64,000 nucleotides of DNA, taken from NCBI RefSeq assembly GCF_007923355.1, contig NZ_VOGO01000001.1:124001-188000 (forward strand). The letters are read 5' to 3'. The position numbers were made by a program, and so were the translations under genes. Below, in pieces: positions 56,553 through 64,000 of this stretch. The stretch is from Falsiphaeobacter marinintestinus. Lineage in GTDB: Bacteria > Pseudomonadota > Alphaproteobacteria > Rhodobacterales > Rhodobacteraceae. The notes under the pieces are model-generated. The model ran no database searches. It was not told where the DNA came from and was given only the letters and a program-made list of their open reading frames with translations. The first letter of the stretch is position 1; each line of letters starts with the position of its first letter.

Positions 56553-57950
56553 TCACTTAGACAGGCGGTCTGGCAGACCGTTGGCCCAGGCGCTGATCGT
56601 TCCGGCGCCAAGGCAGACAACCATGTCGCCCGGCCCGGCCTGTTCGCGCACCAGACGCTCCAGATCATCCTCGCTAACAATGGCGCGCGCATGACGATGA
56701 CCATGGCGGATCAGCCCGGCAACCAGATCGTCGCGGCCCGCACCTTCGATCGGGTCTTCGCCTGCGGCATAGACTTCGGCAATGGCGACCACATCGGCGT
56801 CATTGAAACAGCTGCAAAAATCTTCGAACAGGCTGGACAGACGCGAATACCGATGCGGCTGGTGCACGGCAATCACGCGACCTTCGGTCGCCTGACGCGC
56901 GGCTTTCAGAACGGCGGCGATTTCGACCGGATGATGCCCGTAGTCGTCGATGATCGTCACGCCGTTGACTTCGCCAACTTTGGTAAAGCGACGGTTCACA
57001 CCTGCAAAGGCGGCCAGCGCCTCGCGGATCTCGGCGCCTTTCATGCCCAGATGCCGGGCAACGGCGACAGCACTCAGCGCGTTCGACACGTTATGGTCGC
57101 CCGGCATCGGCAGCGAACAGCCCTCGATGACCATGTCTTCGGCCTGGAGGTGGATATCAAAATGCGCCACGCCTGCCTTGTAGGTCAGGTTCACCGCCCG
57201 CACATCGGCCTGGGCATTGAATCCATAGGTCACCACCCGGCGATCCGAGATGCGGCCAACCAGTGCCTGCACTTCGGGGTGGTCGGTGCAGCATACGGCC
57301 AGTCCGTAGAACGGGATGTTCGACACAAATTCATGGAACCCATCCCGCAGCGTATCGAAATCGCCCCAGTGCTCCATATGTTCGGGGTCGATATTGGTAA
57401 CGATGGCAATGGTCGCGGGCAGCCGGTTAAAGGTGCCGTCGGATTCATCTGCCTCGACCACCATCCATTCGCCCAGACCCACCCGCGCGTTGGATCCATA
57501 TGCGTGGATTATCCCGCCATTGATCACGGTCGGGTCAAAGTGACCGGCATCCAGCAGCGTGGCGACCATTGTGGTGGTCGTCGTTTTGCCATGTGTGCCC
57601 GCAACGGCGATGTTCGATTTCAGCCGCATCAGTTCGGCCAGCATTTCAGCCCGGCGCACGACGGGAAGCCCACGCAGACGCGCCTCGTCCAGTTCCGGGT
57701 TGCCCGGTTTGATCGCGGACGAGATCACGACGACTTCGGCGTCGACCAGATTTTCGGCCTTTTGACCTTCGAATATCCGCGCGCCCAACCCGGCCAGACG
57801 GTCGGTGATTTTCGACCGTTTCAGATCCGATCCCTGCACGACATACCCATGGTTCAACAGCACTTCGGCAATTCCTGACATGCCAATGCCGCCGATGCCG
57901 ACAAAATGAATGGCGCCGACGTCGCCGGGCAGTTTGGTGACAGGGGTCAT
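56553..57950 (-). CDS. murC: UDP-N-acetylmuramate--L-alanine ligase
   Basis: First Mur ligase: adds L-alanine to UDP-MurNAc using ATP. 465 residues with three Mur domains. [17 protein letters not shown] near the start binds the UDP part, GTHGKTTT at 118-125 is the ATP loop, and [10 protein letters not shown] lies in the C-terminal domain. Its ATG overlaps the murG stop (ATGA). Confidence 0.98.
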   Translation of the reverse strand: MTPVTKLPGDVGAIHFVGIGGIGMSGIAEVLLNHGYVVQGSDLKRSKITDRLAGLGARIFEGQKAENLVDAEVVVISSAIKPGNPELDEARLRGLPVVRRAEMLAELMRLKSNIAVAGTHGKTTTTTMVATLLDAGHFDPTVINGGIIHAYGSNARVGLGEWMVVEADESDGTFNRLPATIAIVTNIDPEHMEHWGDFDTLRDGFHEFVSNIPFYGLAVCCTDHPEVQALVGRISDRRVVTYGFNAQADVRAVNLTYKAGVAHFDIHLQAEDMVIEGCSLPMPGDHNVSNALSAVAVARHLGMKGAEIREALAAFAGVNRRFTKVGEVNGVTIIDDYGHHPVEIAAVLKAARQATEGRVIAVHQPHRYSRLSSLFEDFCSCFNDADVVAIAEVYAAGEDPIEGAGRDDLVAGLIRHGHRHARAIVSEDDLERLVREQAGPGDMVVCLGAGTISAWANGLPDRLSK

Positions 57951-59044
57951 TGGTTTTCCTTCGCGGCCAACTCTTCAACAAGGGCGACCAGACGTTCGGT
58001 TGCGTCCGGCGCGCCGACAGATAACGCTGCGATAGCCATTTGCAGCGCAGCGTCGGGATTACTCAGAATTGCGGTGATTTGTTCGGTCAAAGCAGGCACG
58101 TCAAGCGCGCTTTCAGGGATCAGCACAGCCGCGCCGGCATCGACAAGACCGCGCGCGTTGGCACTCTGATGATCACCAGCAGCTGCGGCATAGGGGATCA
58201 GGATCGACGGACGGCCAATCACACTGAGATCGGCAATCGACGACGCCCCTGCCCGACTGATGACCAGCTGAGCCTCGGACATCCGCTTGGGAACGTCGTG
58301 AAAGAACGGCTCAACCTCGGCTGATATTCCGTTCTCGGCATAGTATTTCGCGACCCGTTCGCCATCTTCGTCACGCGCCTGATGGCTGACGCGGATGTTG
58401 CGCAGCATGTCCATCGGCAAACCCGCCAACGCAGGCGGAACGACATCGGACAGGATCCGCGCGCCCTGACTGCCGCCCATAACCAGAACCGACATCGGAT
58501 AGTCGCCGGGCGGGATGTAGCCAGCACCTGCGCGTTCCAACACAGCCGCACGCACCGGGTTGCCAACATGCAGCCCATCGGCGCCTTCGGGCAATTCGGT
58601 CGGCCAGACCCCGCAGGCCACATGGGCCACGCGAGTTGCAAATTTTTGATTCACCCGACCCAGAATGCCGTTCTGTTCGTGGATCATGCGTGGCAGCTTC
58701 AGCAACGTTGCGGCGGCCAGCGCAGGGATAGACGGATAGCCGCCAAATCCGACGACCACTGCCGGGCGGTCACGCCGCATCTGAACCATGGCGCTCAGCA
58801 CACCGGCGGCAATCTTCGGCCCGACAGCTGCCTTGGCCAGCAAACCACCCCGGGCAAATGTTGCGCTGGGGACTTCGACAATTTCAGTCGTATGCGGAAA
58901 CCCGCCGGTATAGCGTGCCCCGCGTGCGTCGGTTGACAGTTTCACCCGCCAGCCACGGTTCAGCATCGCTTCGGCCAGCGCCTGTGCCGGGAACATATGG
59001 CCACCGGTGCCTCCGGCGGCGATCATCAGAAGAGGTTGAGTCAT
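57947..59044 (-). CDS. murG: Lipid II synthase MurG (GlcNAc transferase)
   Basis: Peripheral membrane glycosyltransferase that adds GlcNAc to lipid I to form lipid II. 365 residues, GT-B fold. [10 protein letters not shown] at 11-20 is the N-terminal glycine-rich loop, [11 protein letters not shown] the second, and MGGSQGARI the third. It follows ftsW by 79 bases and overlaps murC. Confidence 0.98.
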   Translation of the reverse strand: MTQPLLMIAAGGTGGHMFPAQALAEAMLNRGWRVKLSTDARGARYTGGFPHTTEIVEVPSATFARGGLLAKAAVGPKIAAGVLSAMVQMRRDRPAVVVGFGGYPSIPALAAATLLKLPRMIHEQNGILGRVNQKFATRVAHVACGVWPTELPEGADGLHVGNPVRAAVLERAGAGYIPPGDYPMSVLVMGGSQGARILSDVVPPALAGLPMDMLRNIRVSHQARDEDGERVAKYYAENGISAEVEPFFHDVPKRMSEAQLVISRAGASSIADLSVIGRPSILIPYAAAAGDHQSANARGLVDAGAAVLIPESALDVPALTEQITAILSNPDAALQMAIAALSVGAPDATERLVALVEELAAKENQ

Positions 59045-59123
59045 ACAGAGCCTATGGACATAGAATTGCGCGGATCATTCAAGGGGTCGACGCGGCCATA
59101 CCGCGCCGACGGACAACAGTCCA

Positions 59124-60287
59124 CTATCCTCGCCCACCTAACAGGTCTGCAATCTCGCCCTGGGGCCGTGTCCGGGTAAAGGCCAGCAGCATCCCCACGG
59201 CAATGCCACCGGCGATCAGGGACGATCCGCCATAGCTGACAAACGGCAGGGTCATGCCCTTGGCAGGCAGCAACCGGACAGCAACGCCCATGTTGATCAT
59301 GGCCTGCACGCCGAACATGCAGGCAAGCCCGGTGCCCGCCAGCCGGATAAACGGATCGCGTTCACGCATCAGACGCAACAACGAGCGTACAACGATCGAA
59401 GTGTACAAAAGAATGACGATCAGGACCAGGATAAGCCCGTATTCCTCGGCCGCAACCGCGATGATAAAGTCGGTATGCGCATCCGGAAGCGACCATTTTA
59501 CCTGGCCTTCACCGACACCGACACCGAACAGGCCACCTTCCTGGATGGCGTTGGTGGCATAACCCATCTGCGTGGTCGGATCGACATCCGGGTTCAGAAA
59601 CCCGTCAATGCGGCGCGCAAAATGCTCTGAGCTGGAATAGGCAATCGTCCCACCCAGCACGACCAGGCCAGCCATGCCCAAAAGCAGAACCATCGGTGCA
59701 CCGGCCACGAAATACATCACACCCCAGCCGAACAGGACCAGACAGGCCTGCCCGAAATCGGGCTGCATCACCAGCATGCCGACGATCAGCGTACACAGGA
59801 TAAAGGACCATGTGGTGCCGGGCGGGCCGTGGATCTGCTGGCTTGCCGCCATCATCCAGGCCGCGACGACCACGAAGCCGGGCTTCAGGAACTCTGAGGG
59901 CTGCACACTGGCAAACCCCAGGCTGTACCAACGCACGGCGCCCTTGCCGAAATCGGTGCCCAAAAAAGGAAGCAAAGCCATCGCGATGAAGGCAAAAATG
60001 AAGCCCAGAACTGCCAAACGACGCACCAGTGTCGGCGACATCATTGACGTCAGCAGCATCGCAAGAATAGCCGCCCCGCCAAAAATCGCCTGCCGTTCAA
60101 CATAGTGGAACGGTGCAAATCCGTTCCGGGATGCCAGCGGAGGAGAGGCCGCAAGACCCAAAAGTAATCCGATAGCGAACAGGATCAGGACGCAGGTCAT
60201 CGACCATTTGTCCAGGGTTCGCCACCATTTCGGTAAAATAGGTTCGCCGGCCCGCTTTGGGACCGCGCCATACACCATCTCTGTCAT
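59124..60287 (-). CDS. ftsW: Peptidoglycan polymerase FtsW
   Basis: SEDS-family glycosyltransferase that polymerises lipid II at the septum with FtsI. 387 residues and ten helices. The catalytic aspartate lies in MQPDFGQA (residues 174-181); VQPSEFLKP and GLPFVSYGGSS-like wording (here TLPFVSYGGSSL) are further SEDS hallmarks. It diverges from the FAD oxidoreductase gene, across a 129-base region. Confidence 0.97.
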   Translation of the reverse strand: MTEMVYGAVPKRAGEPILPKWWRTLDKWSMTCVLILFAIGLLLGLAASPPLASRNGFAPFHYVERQAIFGGAAILAMLLTSMMSPTLVRRLAVLGFIFAFIAMALLPFLGTDFGKGAVRWYSLGFASVQPSEFLKPGFVVVAAWMMAASQQIHGPPGTTWSFILCTLIVGMLVMQPDFGQACLVLFGWGVMYFVAGAPMVLLLGMAGLVVLGGTIAYSSSEHFARRIDGFLNPDVDPTTQMGYATNAIQEGGLFGVGVGEGQVKWSLPDAHTDFIIAVAAEEYGLILVLIVILLYTSIVVRSLLRLMRERDPFIRLAGTGLACMFGVQAMINMGVAVRLLPAKGMTLPFVSYGGSSLIAGGIAVGMLLAFTRTRPQGEIADLLGGRG

Positions 60288-60416
60288 GGTTTGCCGCCGT
60301 TACTGCCTCAGGTTCGCCCCGTTTTCGGGGTCTATTCGCCAACTCTACCCTGAAAACTGCGTTCAGACCAGCCTCTTCCTCTTGCCATTTGCGTCAATCC
60401 GGGCCACCCGGCGGTT

Positions 60417-61598
60417 ATGCAATACGACACGATCATTCTTGGCGCTGGAGCAGCTGGCATGATGTGCGCGGCCCATACGGGCGGGCGCACGCTGGTGATC
60501 GACCATGCCAAGGCCCCGGGAGAGAAGATCCGGATCTCGGGCGGGGGGCGATGCAACTTTACCAATTTGTATGCCGAACCGGCAAACTACCTGTCCCAAA
60601 ACCCGCATTTCTGCAAATCTGCCATGGCGCGGTACACGCAATGGGATTTCATTGATCTGATCGGTCGCCATGGCATCGCCTGGCATGAAAAAACACTCGG
60701 GCAGCTGTTTTGCGACGGCTCGGCACGCCAGATTGTGTCCATGCTGATCGAGGAGCTGCAAAAAGCCGGCGCCGATCTGTGGCTGAATACATCACTCAGC
60801 GGATTGCGACATGCCGATGGCCAGTTTCATCTGGAGTTGGACCGCGAGGGGCAACGGGTGTCGTTGGCCTGCGCCAATCTGGTTCTGGCGTCAGGTGGAA
60901 AGTCCATTCCCAAGATGGGGGCAACCGGGCTGGCCTATGATATCGCGCGCCAATTCGGACTGCGGCTGACCGAGACCCGGCCCGCACTGGTACCTTTCAC
61001 GTTTTCTGACGAACGGTTCAAACCGATGGCAGGTGTGTCCCTGCCCGCGCGGTTGTCAAACGACCGGGCCAGTTTCGATGAAGCGTTGCTGTTCACGCAT
61101 CGCGGTCTTTCCGGTCCGGCTGTGTTGCAGATGTCATCTTACTGGCGCGAAGGTGAGGAGATCCGGGTGAACCTGGTTCCGGACATTTCCCTGTTCGAAC
61201 TATTGCGCGACCAGAGACAAACATCGGGCGCAAAAGCGCTGACCACCGAACTGGCCCGCCATCTGCCAAGCCGCCTGGTCGACCATCTGGCACCTGAGCT
61301 GGGGATCACCGGCAACCTGGCCGATCAATCCGACACGGCATTGCGTCAGATCACGGACCGCCTTTCGGACTGGTCGCTGACCCCCTCGGGGACAGAAGGC
61401 TATCGCACCGCCGAAGTCACACTGGGCGGGATCGACACGGACGGGTTGTCGTCAAAAACCATGGAGGCTGCGTCTTTCCCCGGGCTTTTTGCGATCGGCG
61501 AAGCCGTGGATGTGACGGGGTGGCTGGGCGGGTACAATTTCCAATGGGCCTGGGCCTCGGGGCATGCAGCGGGACAGGCGATTGCACAGCGGGTCTGA
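60417..61598 (+). CDS. BaiN/HI0933-family FAD-dependent oxidoreductase
   Basis: A 393-residue flavoprotein. YDTIILGAGAAGMMCA at the start is the FAD-binding Rossmann loop; SGGGRCNFTN (residues 41-50) and the ending DVTGWLGGYNFQWAWASG are hallmarks of the HI0933/BaiN family, whose substrates are mostly unknown. It lies on the strand opposite the dcw genes, between ftsW and murD, and its role there is unclear. Repeat copy 4 follows it and separates it from the convergent murD. Confidence 0.92.
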   Translation: MQYDTIILGAGAAGMMCAAHTGGRTLVIDHAKAPGEKIRISGGGRCNFTNLYAEPANYLSQNPHFCKSAMARYTQWDFIDLIGRHGIAWHEKTLGQLFCDGSARQIVSMLIEELQKAGADLWLNTSLSGLRHADGQFHLELDREGQRVSLACANLVLASGGKSIPKMGATGLAYDIARQFGLRLTETRPALVPFTFSDERFKPMAGVSLPARLSNDRASFDEALLFTHRGLSGPAVLQMSSYWREGEEIRVNLVPDISLFELLRDQRQTSGAKALTTELARHLPSRLVDHLAPELGITGNLADQSDTALRQITDRLSDWSLTPSGTEGYRTAEVTLGGIDTDGLSSKTMEAASFPGLFAIGEAVDVTGWLGGYNFQWAWASGHAAGQAIAQRV

Positions 61599-61638
61599 CC
61601 CCGCTTGAAATCTGTCTAAGCCTGGGACGGGCGTGGCC

Positions 61639-61705
61639 GGGGGCGCTGCCCCCTTTTGGCCTGTCAGGCCAATTCACCCCCGGGGTATTGGAGACAAGAA
61701 AGAAG
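61639..61705 (+). repeat. Dispersed intergenic stem-loop element, copy 4
   Basis: GGGGGCGCTGCCCCC, then a variable stem (TTGGCCTGTCAGGCCAA), then CCCCCGGGGTATTGG and ACAAGAAAGAAG. It starts 40 bases after the FAD oxidoreductase stop and lies in the convergent gap with murD. Confidence 0.75.
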
Positions 61706-61733
61706 CGATTTGATCCAAAGGAGCCGTTGCAGA

Positions 61734-63134
61734 TCAGTTTTCCAAACAGGCACGAACCTGCGCGGCAAAATCCTCTCCGCGTTTTTCGAAACTGTCATAT
61801 TGGTCAAAGCTGGCGGCGGCCGGGGCCAGAAGAACGGTATCACCCGGTTCGGCGTCTTCCAAGGCGCGCGCGACAGCGTTGGCCATCGACGTGCAAACCT
61901 CGGAATCGACATCCAGTTGCATTGCGAAATTGGCCGCTTCTCGTCCGATCACATAGGCTTTGGCGACGGCCCCGGTCTGTCCCGAAAGCGCCTGCAAGCC
62001 GCCTTCTTTTTCCAATCCTCCGCAGATCCAGCGGATCCGCTTGAAGGCAGACAGCGCTTTGAGCGCGCTGTCGACATTGGTTGCCTTGCTGTCGTTGACA
62101 ACCACAACGCCGTTCGTCTCGGCGATGACCTGACTGCGATGCGGCAGGCCGGGGTAAGAGTGCATCGCGGCTTCGATCACCTTTGGTGCCAGACCCAGCG
62201 CGCGGCAGGCGGCGTAGGCCGCGCAGGCGTTCTGATGGTTATGCGCCCCCGGCAGGCTTTTGATCGCGCGCAGGTCAATCGACGCTGCCTGGCGGCCTTT
62301 GCGGTATTCCGACAGGAACCCCTTGCGCGCAAACACCTGCCAGCCAGGACCGGTCAGTTTGCGGGTGACCGAGACCCGGATAACCCGGTCATCTTCGGGG
62401 GCTTCGGCCAACTGTCCGGCCAGAAACTGACCCTCATCTTCGTCGACGCCGATGATGGCCCGATCTGGTCCGCCTTCGGCAAACAACCTGCGTTTGGCGG
62501 CGAAATACCCACCAAACCCTGCATGTCGATCCAGATGATCGGGTGACAGATTGGTAAACACCGCCACATCCGGGGTCAGCGCGCGCGCCAGATCGGTCTG
62601 ATAGCTGGACAGTTCCAGTACAACAACGTCGCCATTCACCGCCGGATCAAGATCAAGCACACCCCGCCCGATATTACCGGCCAATTGCGCCGGACGCCCG
62701 GCCTCGGTCAGGATATGATGAATGAGGGCCGAGGTCGTCGACTTTCCGTTCGACCCGGTCACGGCAATCACACGCGGCAGCGTATCAAACTTGTCCCAGG
62801 CAGAGGTCGCAAAGGATCGGAAGAACAGCCCGATATCATTGTCAACCGGCACCCCCGCTTCCAAGGCCGCCGACACGACCGGATTTGGTGTCGGATAAAG
62901 ATGCGGGATCCCGGGCGAAACGATCAGCGATGCGATCCCGTCAAATGCGCCGGGCAGTTTCAGGTCGCGACAGATGAAGCCCTCGGCCTCGGCTTTTGCC
63001 CGCGCGGCTGCGTTGTCATCCCAGCAAATCGCATCAGCCCCGCCTGCGCGCAACGCCCTTGCCGCAGCAAGCCCGGAGCGCCCCAGCCCCAGCACAGCCA
63101 CGTGACACTCCTGAAAACCGCGAACTGGTATCAT
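61734..63134 (-). CDS. murD: UDP-N-acetylmuramoylalanine--D-glutamate ligase
   Basis: Second Mur ligase: adds D-glutamate to UDP-MurNAc-L-Ala. 466 residues. [17 protein letters not shown] near the start binds [16 protein letters not shown] is the ATP loop, and LSPDHLDRH and DSKATN are typical of MurD. The ATG at 63134 gives a family-like N-terminus (MIPVRGFQ); the frame extends 24 bases further. The usual neighbour mraY is not next to it here; the MscS gene lies upstream. Confidence 0.96.
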   Translation of the reverse strand: MIPVRGFQECHVAVLGLGRSGLAAARALRAGGADAICWDDNAAARAKAEAEGFICRDLKLPGAFDGIASLIVSPGIPHLYPTPNPVVSAALEAGVPVDNDIGLFFRSFATSAWDKFDTLPRVIAVTGSNGKSTTSALIHHILTEAGRPAQLAGNIGRGVLDLDPAVNGDVVVLELSSYQTDLARALTPDVAVFTNLSPDHLDRHAGFGGYFAAKRRLFAEGGPDRAIIGVDEDEGQFLAGQLAEAPEDDRVIRVSVTRKLTGPGWQVFARKGFLSEYRKGRQAASIDLRAIKSLPGAHNHQNACAAYAACRALGLAPKVIEAAMHSYPGLPHRSQVIAETNGVVVVNDSKATNVDSALKALSAFKRIRWICGGLEKEGGLQALSGQTGAVAKAYVIGREAANFAMQLDVDSEVCTSMANAVARALEDAEPGDTVLLAPAAASFDQYDSFEKRGEDFAAQVRACLEN

Positions 63135-63211
63135 TCTGCTTATCCATCCCACTTGCAACAGGCGTCACCCTGTACCGTGGCCGCCGCCAAATGCAAGGGA
63201 CGCCCGCGTGA

Positions 63212-64000
63212 TCAGTCTCCTGACACGGCCCGGGTTTTCAGCTCACCACTGATCTCGACGACCCGGTGCGGGTAAGGGATTTCGATGCTGTTTTCCTTCA
63301 GGGCGTTCCAGATCAGGAACAGCATCTGAGAAGTATACTTGTAGCGTCCGTCATCGATCCCGTTCACCCAGAATTCGACCGCGAAATCCACACCACTGTC
63401 GCCGAACCCGCGCAGTTCGCAATCGGGTGGATAAGGCGCGGTCAAAACGTCTGGATGGGCGGCCACCGCCGCTTCGACGATTGCCGGGACCGTGTTGATA
63501 TCGGTGTCATAGCTGACCGAAAAAGGGGCTTCATACCGGTTGGCGCTGCCGCTGTCGGAATAATTCACCACCCGCGTGGTGATAAAATCCTCGTTTGGAA
63601 CGACAATCCAGCGCCCGTCAAAGGTCTCAAGAATGGCAGCCCGCGCCGTCATCTTCACAATTGTGCCGGCCTCGCCTCCGTCAAGTTCGACATAGTCGCC
63701 AACGGTCGCCTGCCCCTCGATCAACAGGATCACACCAGAGATGAAGTTGGACGCGATCTTTTGCAAGCCAAACCCCAGGCCGACGCCGATCGCACCACCC
63801 AACACCGCCAGAGTGCTCAGATTGATGCCCATGATGTTCATCAGCAACAAGAACGCGGCGCCAAAGATCATGAACTCGACCGCCTTGGTCGACAATTCGC
63901 GCAAGGATGGCCGCAACTCTTCCTGTTTCTGGATAAAATCAGCCGTTTGCCGGTTGGACCAGGACCCAAGCCAGAACAGGATCGACCCGGCGATGAGGCC
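63212..64000 (-). CDS. MscS-family mechanosensitive channel, C-terminal part (cut by window edge)
   Basis: The frame stays open to the right edge (263 codons visible), so the N-terminus is missing. The visible part has pore helix TM3 (VLGGAIGVGLGFGLQKIASN, then FISG), the beta domain (GDYVELDGGEAGTIVKM) and a mixed alpha/beta end, as in MscS. It gates in the inner membrane under osmotic downshift. It is on the same strand as murD, 77 bases upstream of it. Confidence 0.92.
   Translation of the reverse strand, partial: GLIAGSILFWLGSWSNRQTADFIQKQEELRPSLRELSTKAVEFMIFGAAFLLLMNIMGINLSTLAVLGGAIGVGLGFGLQKIASNFISGVILLIEGQATVGDYVELDGGEAGTIVKMTARAAILETFDGRWIVVPNEDFITTRVVNYSDSGSANRYEAPFSVSYDTDINTVPAIVEAAVAAHPDVLTAPYPPDCELRGFGDSGVDFAVEFWVNGIDDGRYKYTSQMLFLIWNALKENSIEIPYPHRVVEISGELKTRAVSGD

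Noticed and set aside
56691-57878. 395-codon open frame antisense to murC
   Set aside because: murC is certain on the other strand, and this frame has no recognisable motif.

Overview
The window looks like chromosome of an aerobic alphaproteobacterium of the family Rhodobacteraceae (Roseobacter group). The basis is a G+C-rich sequence, an aa3-type CtaD, a division and cell-wall (dcw) cluster ending ftsZ-lpxC-bamD-recN, a CobS/CobT cobaltochelatase pair, and small families common in that group (DUF2484, DUF2244, DUF6446-like). Nearly all of it is coding. I found no rRNA, tRNA, CRISPR array, transposase, integrase or phage gene.

Layout. 1-5 kb: the edge of an iron-containing alcohol dehydrogenase, then ctaD behind a perfect FNR-type box and followed by two terminators, a DUF2244 membrane protein, two small exported proteins and a GatB/YqeY protein. 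5.3-10 kb: carA, a TTAA-N7-TTAA box, a membrane glycosyltransferase with an N-terminal MshEN-like domain, an FCD-type GntR regulator and a HAD nucleotidase. 10-15.8 kb: a UbiH-like monooxygenase behind a Shine-Dalgarno-masking hairpin, a class V aminotransferase with two overlapping Lrp regulators, ilvC and an EamA transporter. 15.8-28.4 kb, mostly minus strand: glmM-folP-folB, a SleB-type hydrolase, a PPDK-like protein and the glycyl-tRNA synthetase genes with gltS and marC placed among them. 28.5-40.8 kb, mostly plus strand: a SPOR/peptidoglycan-binding pseudoprotease, DUF4177, bolA/J-protein, a beta-helix protein, cobS...cobT, aminopeptidase P and DUF427. 40.8-64 kb, mostly minus strand: ClC channel, recN, bamD, lpxC, ftsZ, an RTX protein, ftsA, ftsQ, ddlB, murB, two DUF2484 genes, an APC permease, murC, murG, ftsW, murD and the edge of an MscS channel. 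A FAD oxidoreductase lies on the opposite strand between ftsW and murD.

How the genes work together. The last 20 kb builds the envelope and divides the cell: MurB/C/D/G and Ddl make lipid II precursors, FtsW polymerises glycan, FtsQ/A/Z form the divisome, LpxC commits to lipid A, and BamD inserts outer-membrane proteins. GlmM supplies the amino sugar for both peptidoglycan and lipid A. FolP/FolB serve folate synthesis, CobS/CobT serve aerobic B12 synthesis, and CarA and IlvC serve pyrimidine/arginine and branched-chain amino acid synthesis.

Most notable: an RTX-repeat gene with its own promoter and a TTAA-N7-TTAA (CtrA-type) box between ftsA and ftsZ; a second such box in front of the MshEN-glycosyltransferase; a recurring intergenic stem-loop element in four copies, each just downstream of a stop codon; a FolB fused to a kinase-like domain; a trypsin-like protein that has lost all three catalytic residues; and a PPDK homologue with changed ATP-site residues. 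I see no single clearly new multi-gene system.
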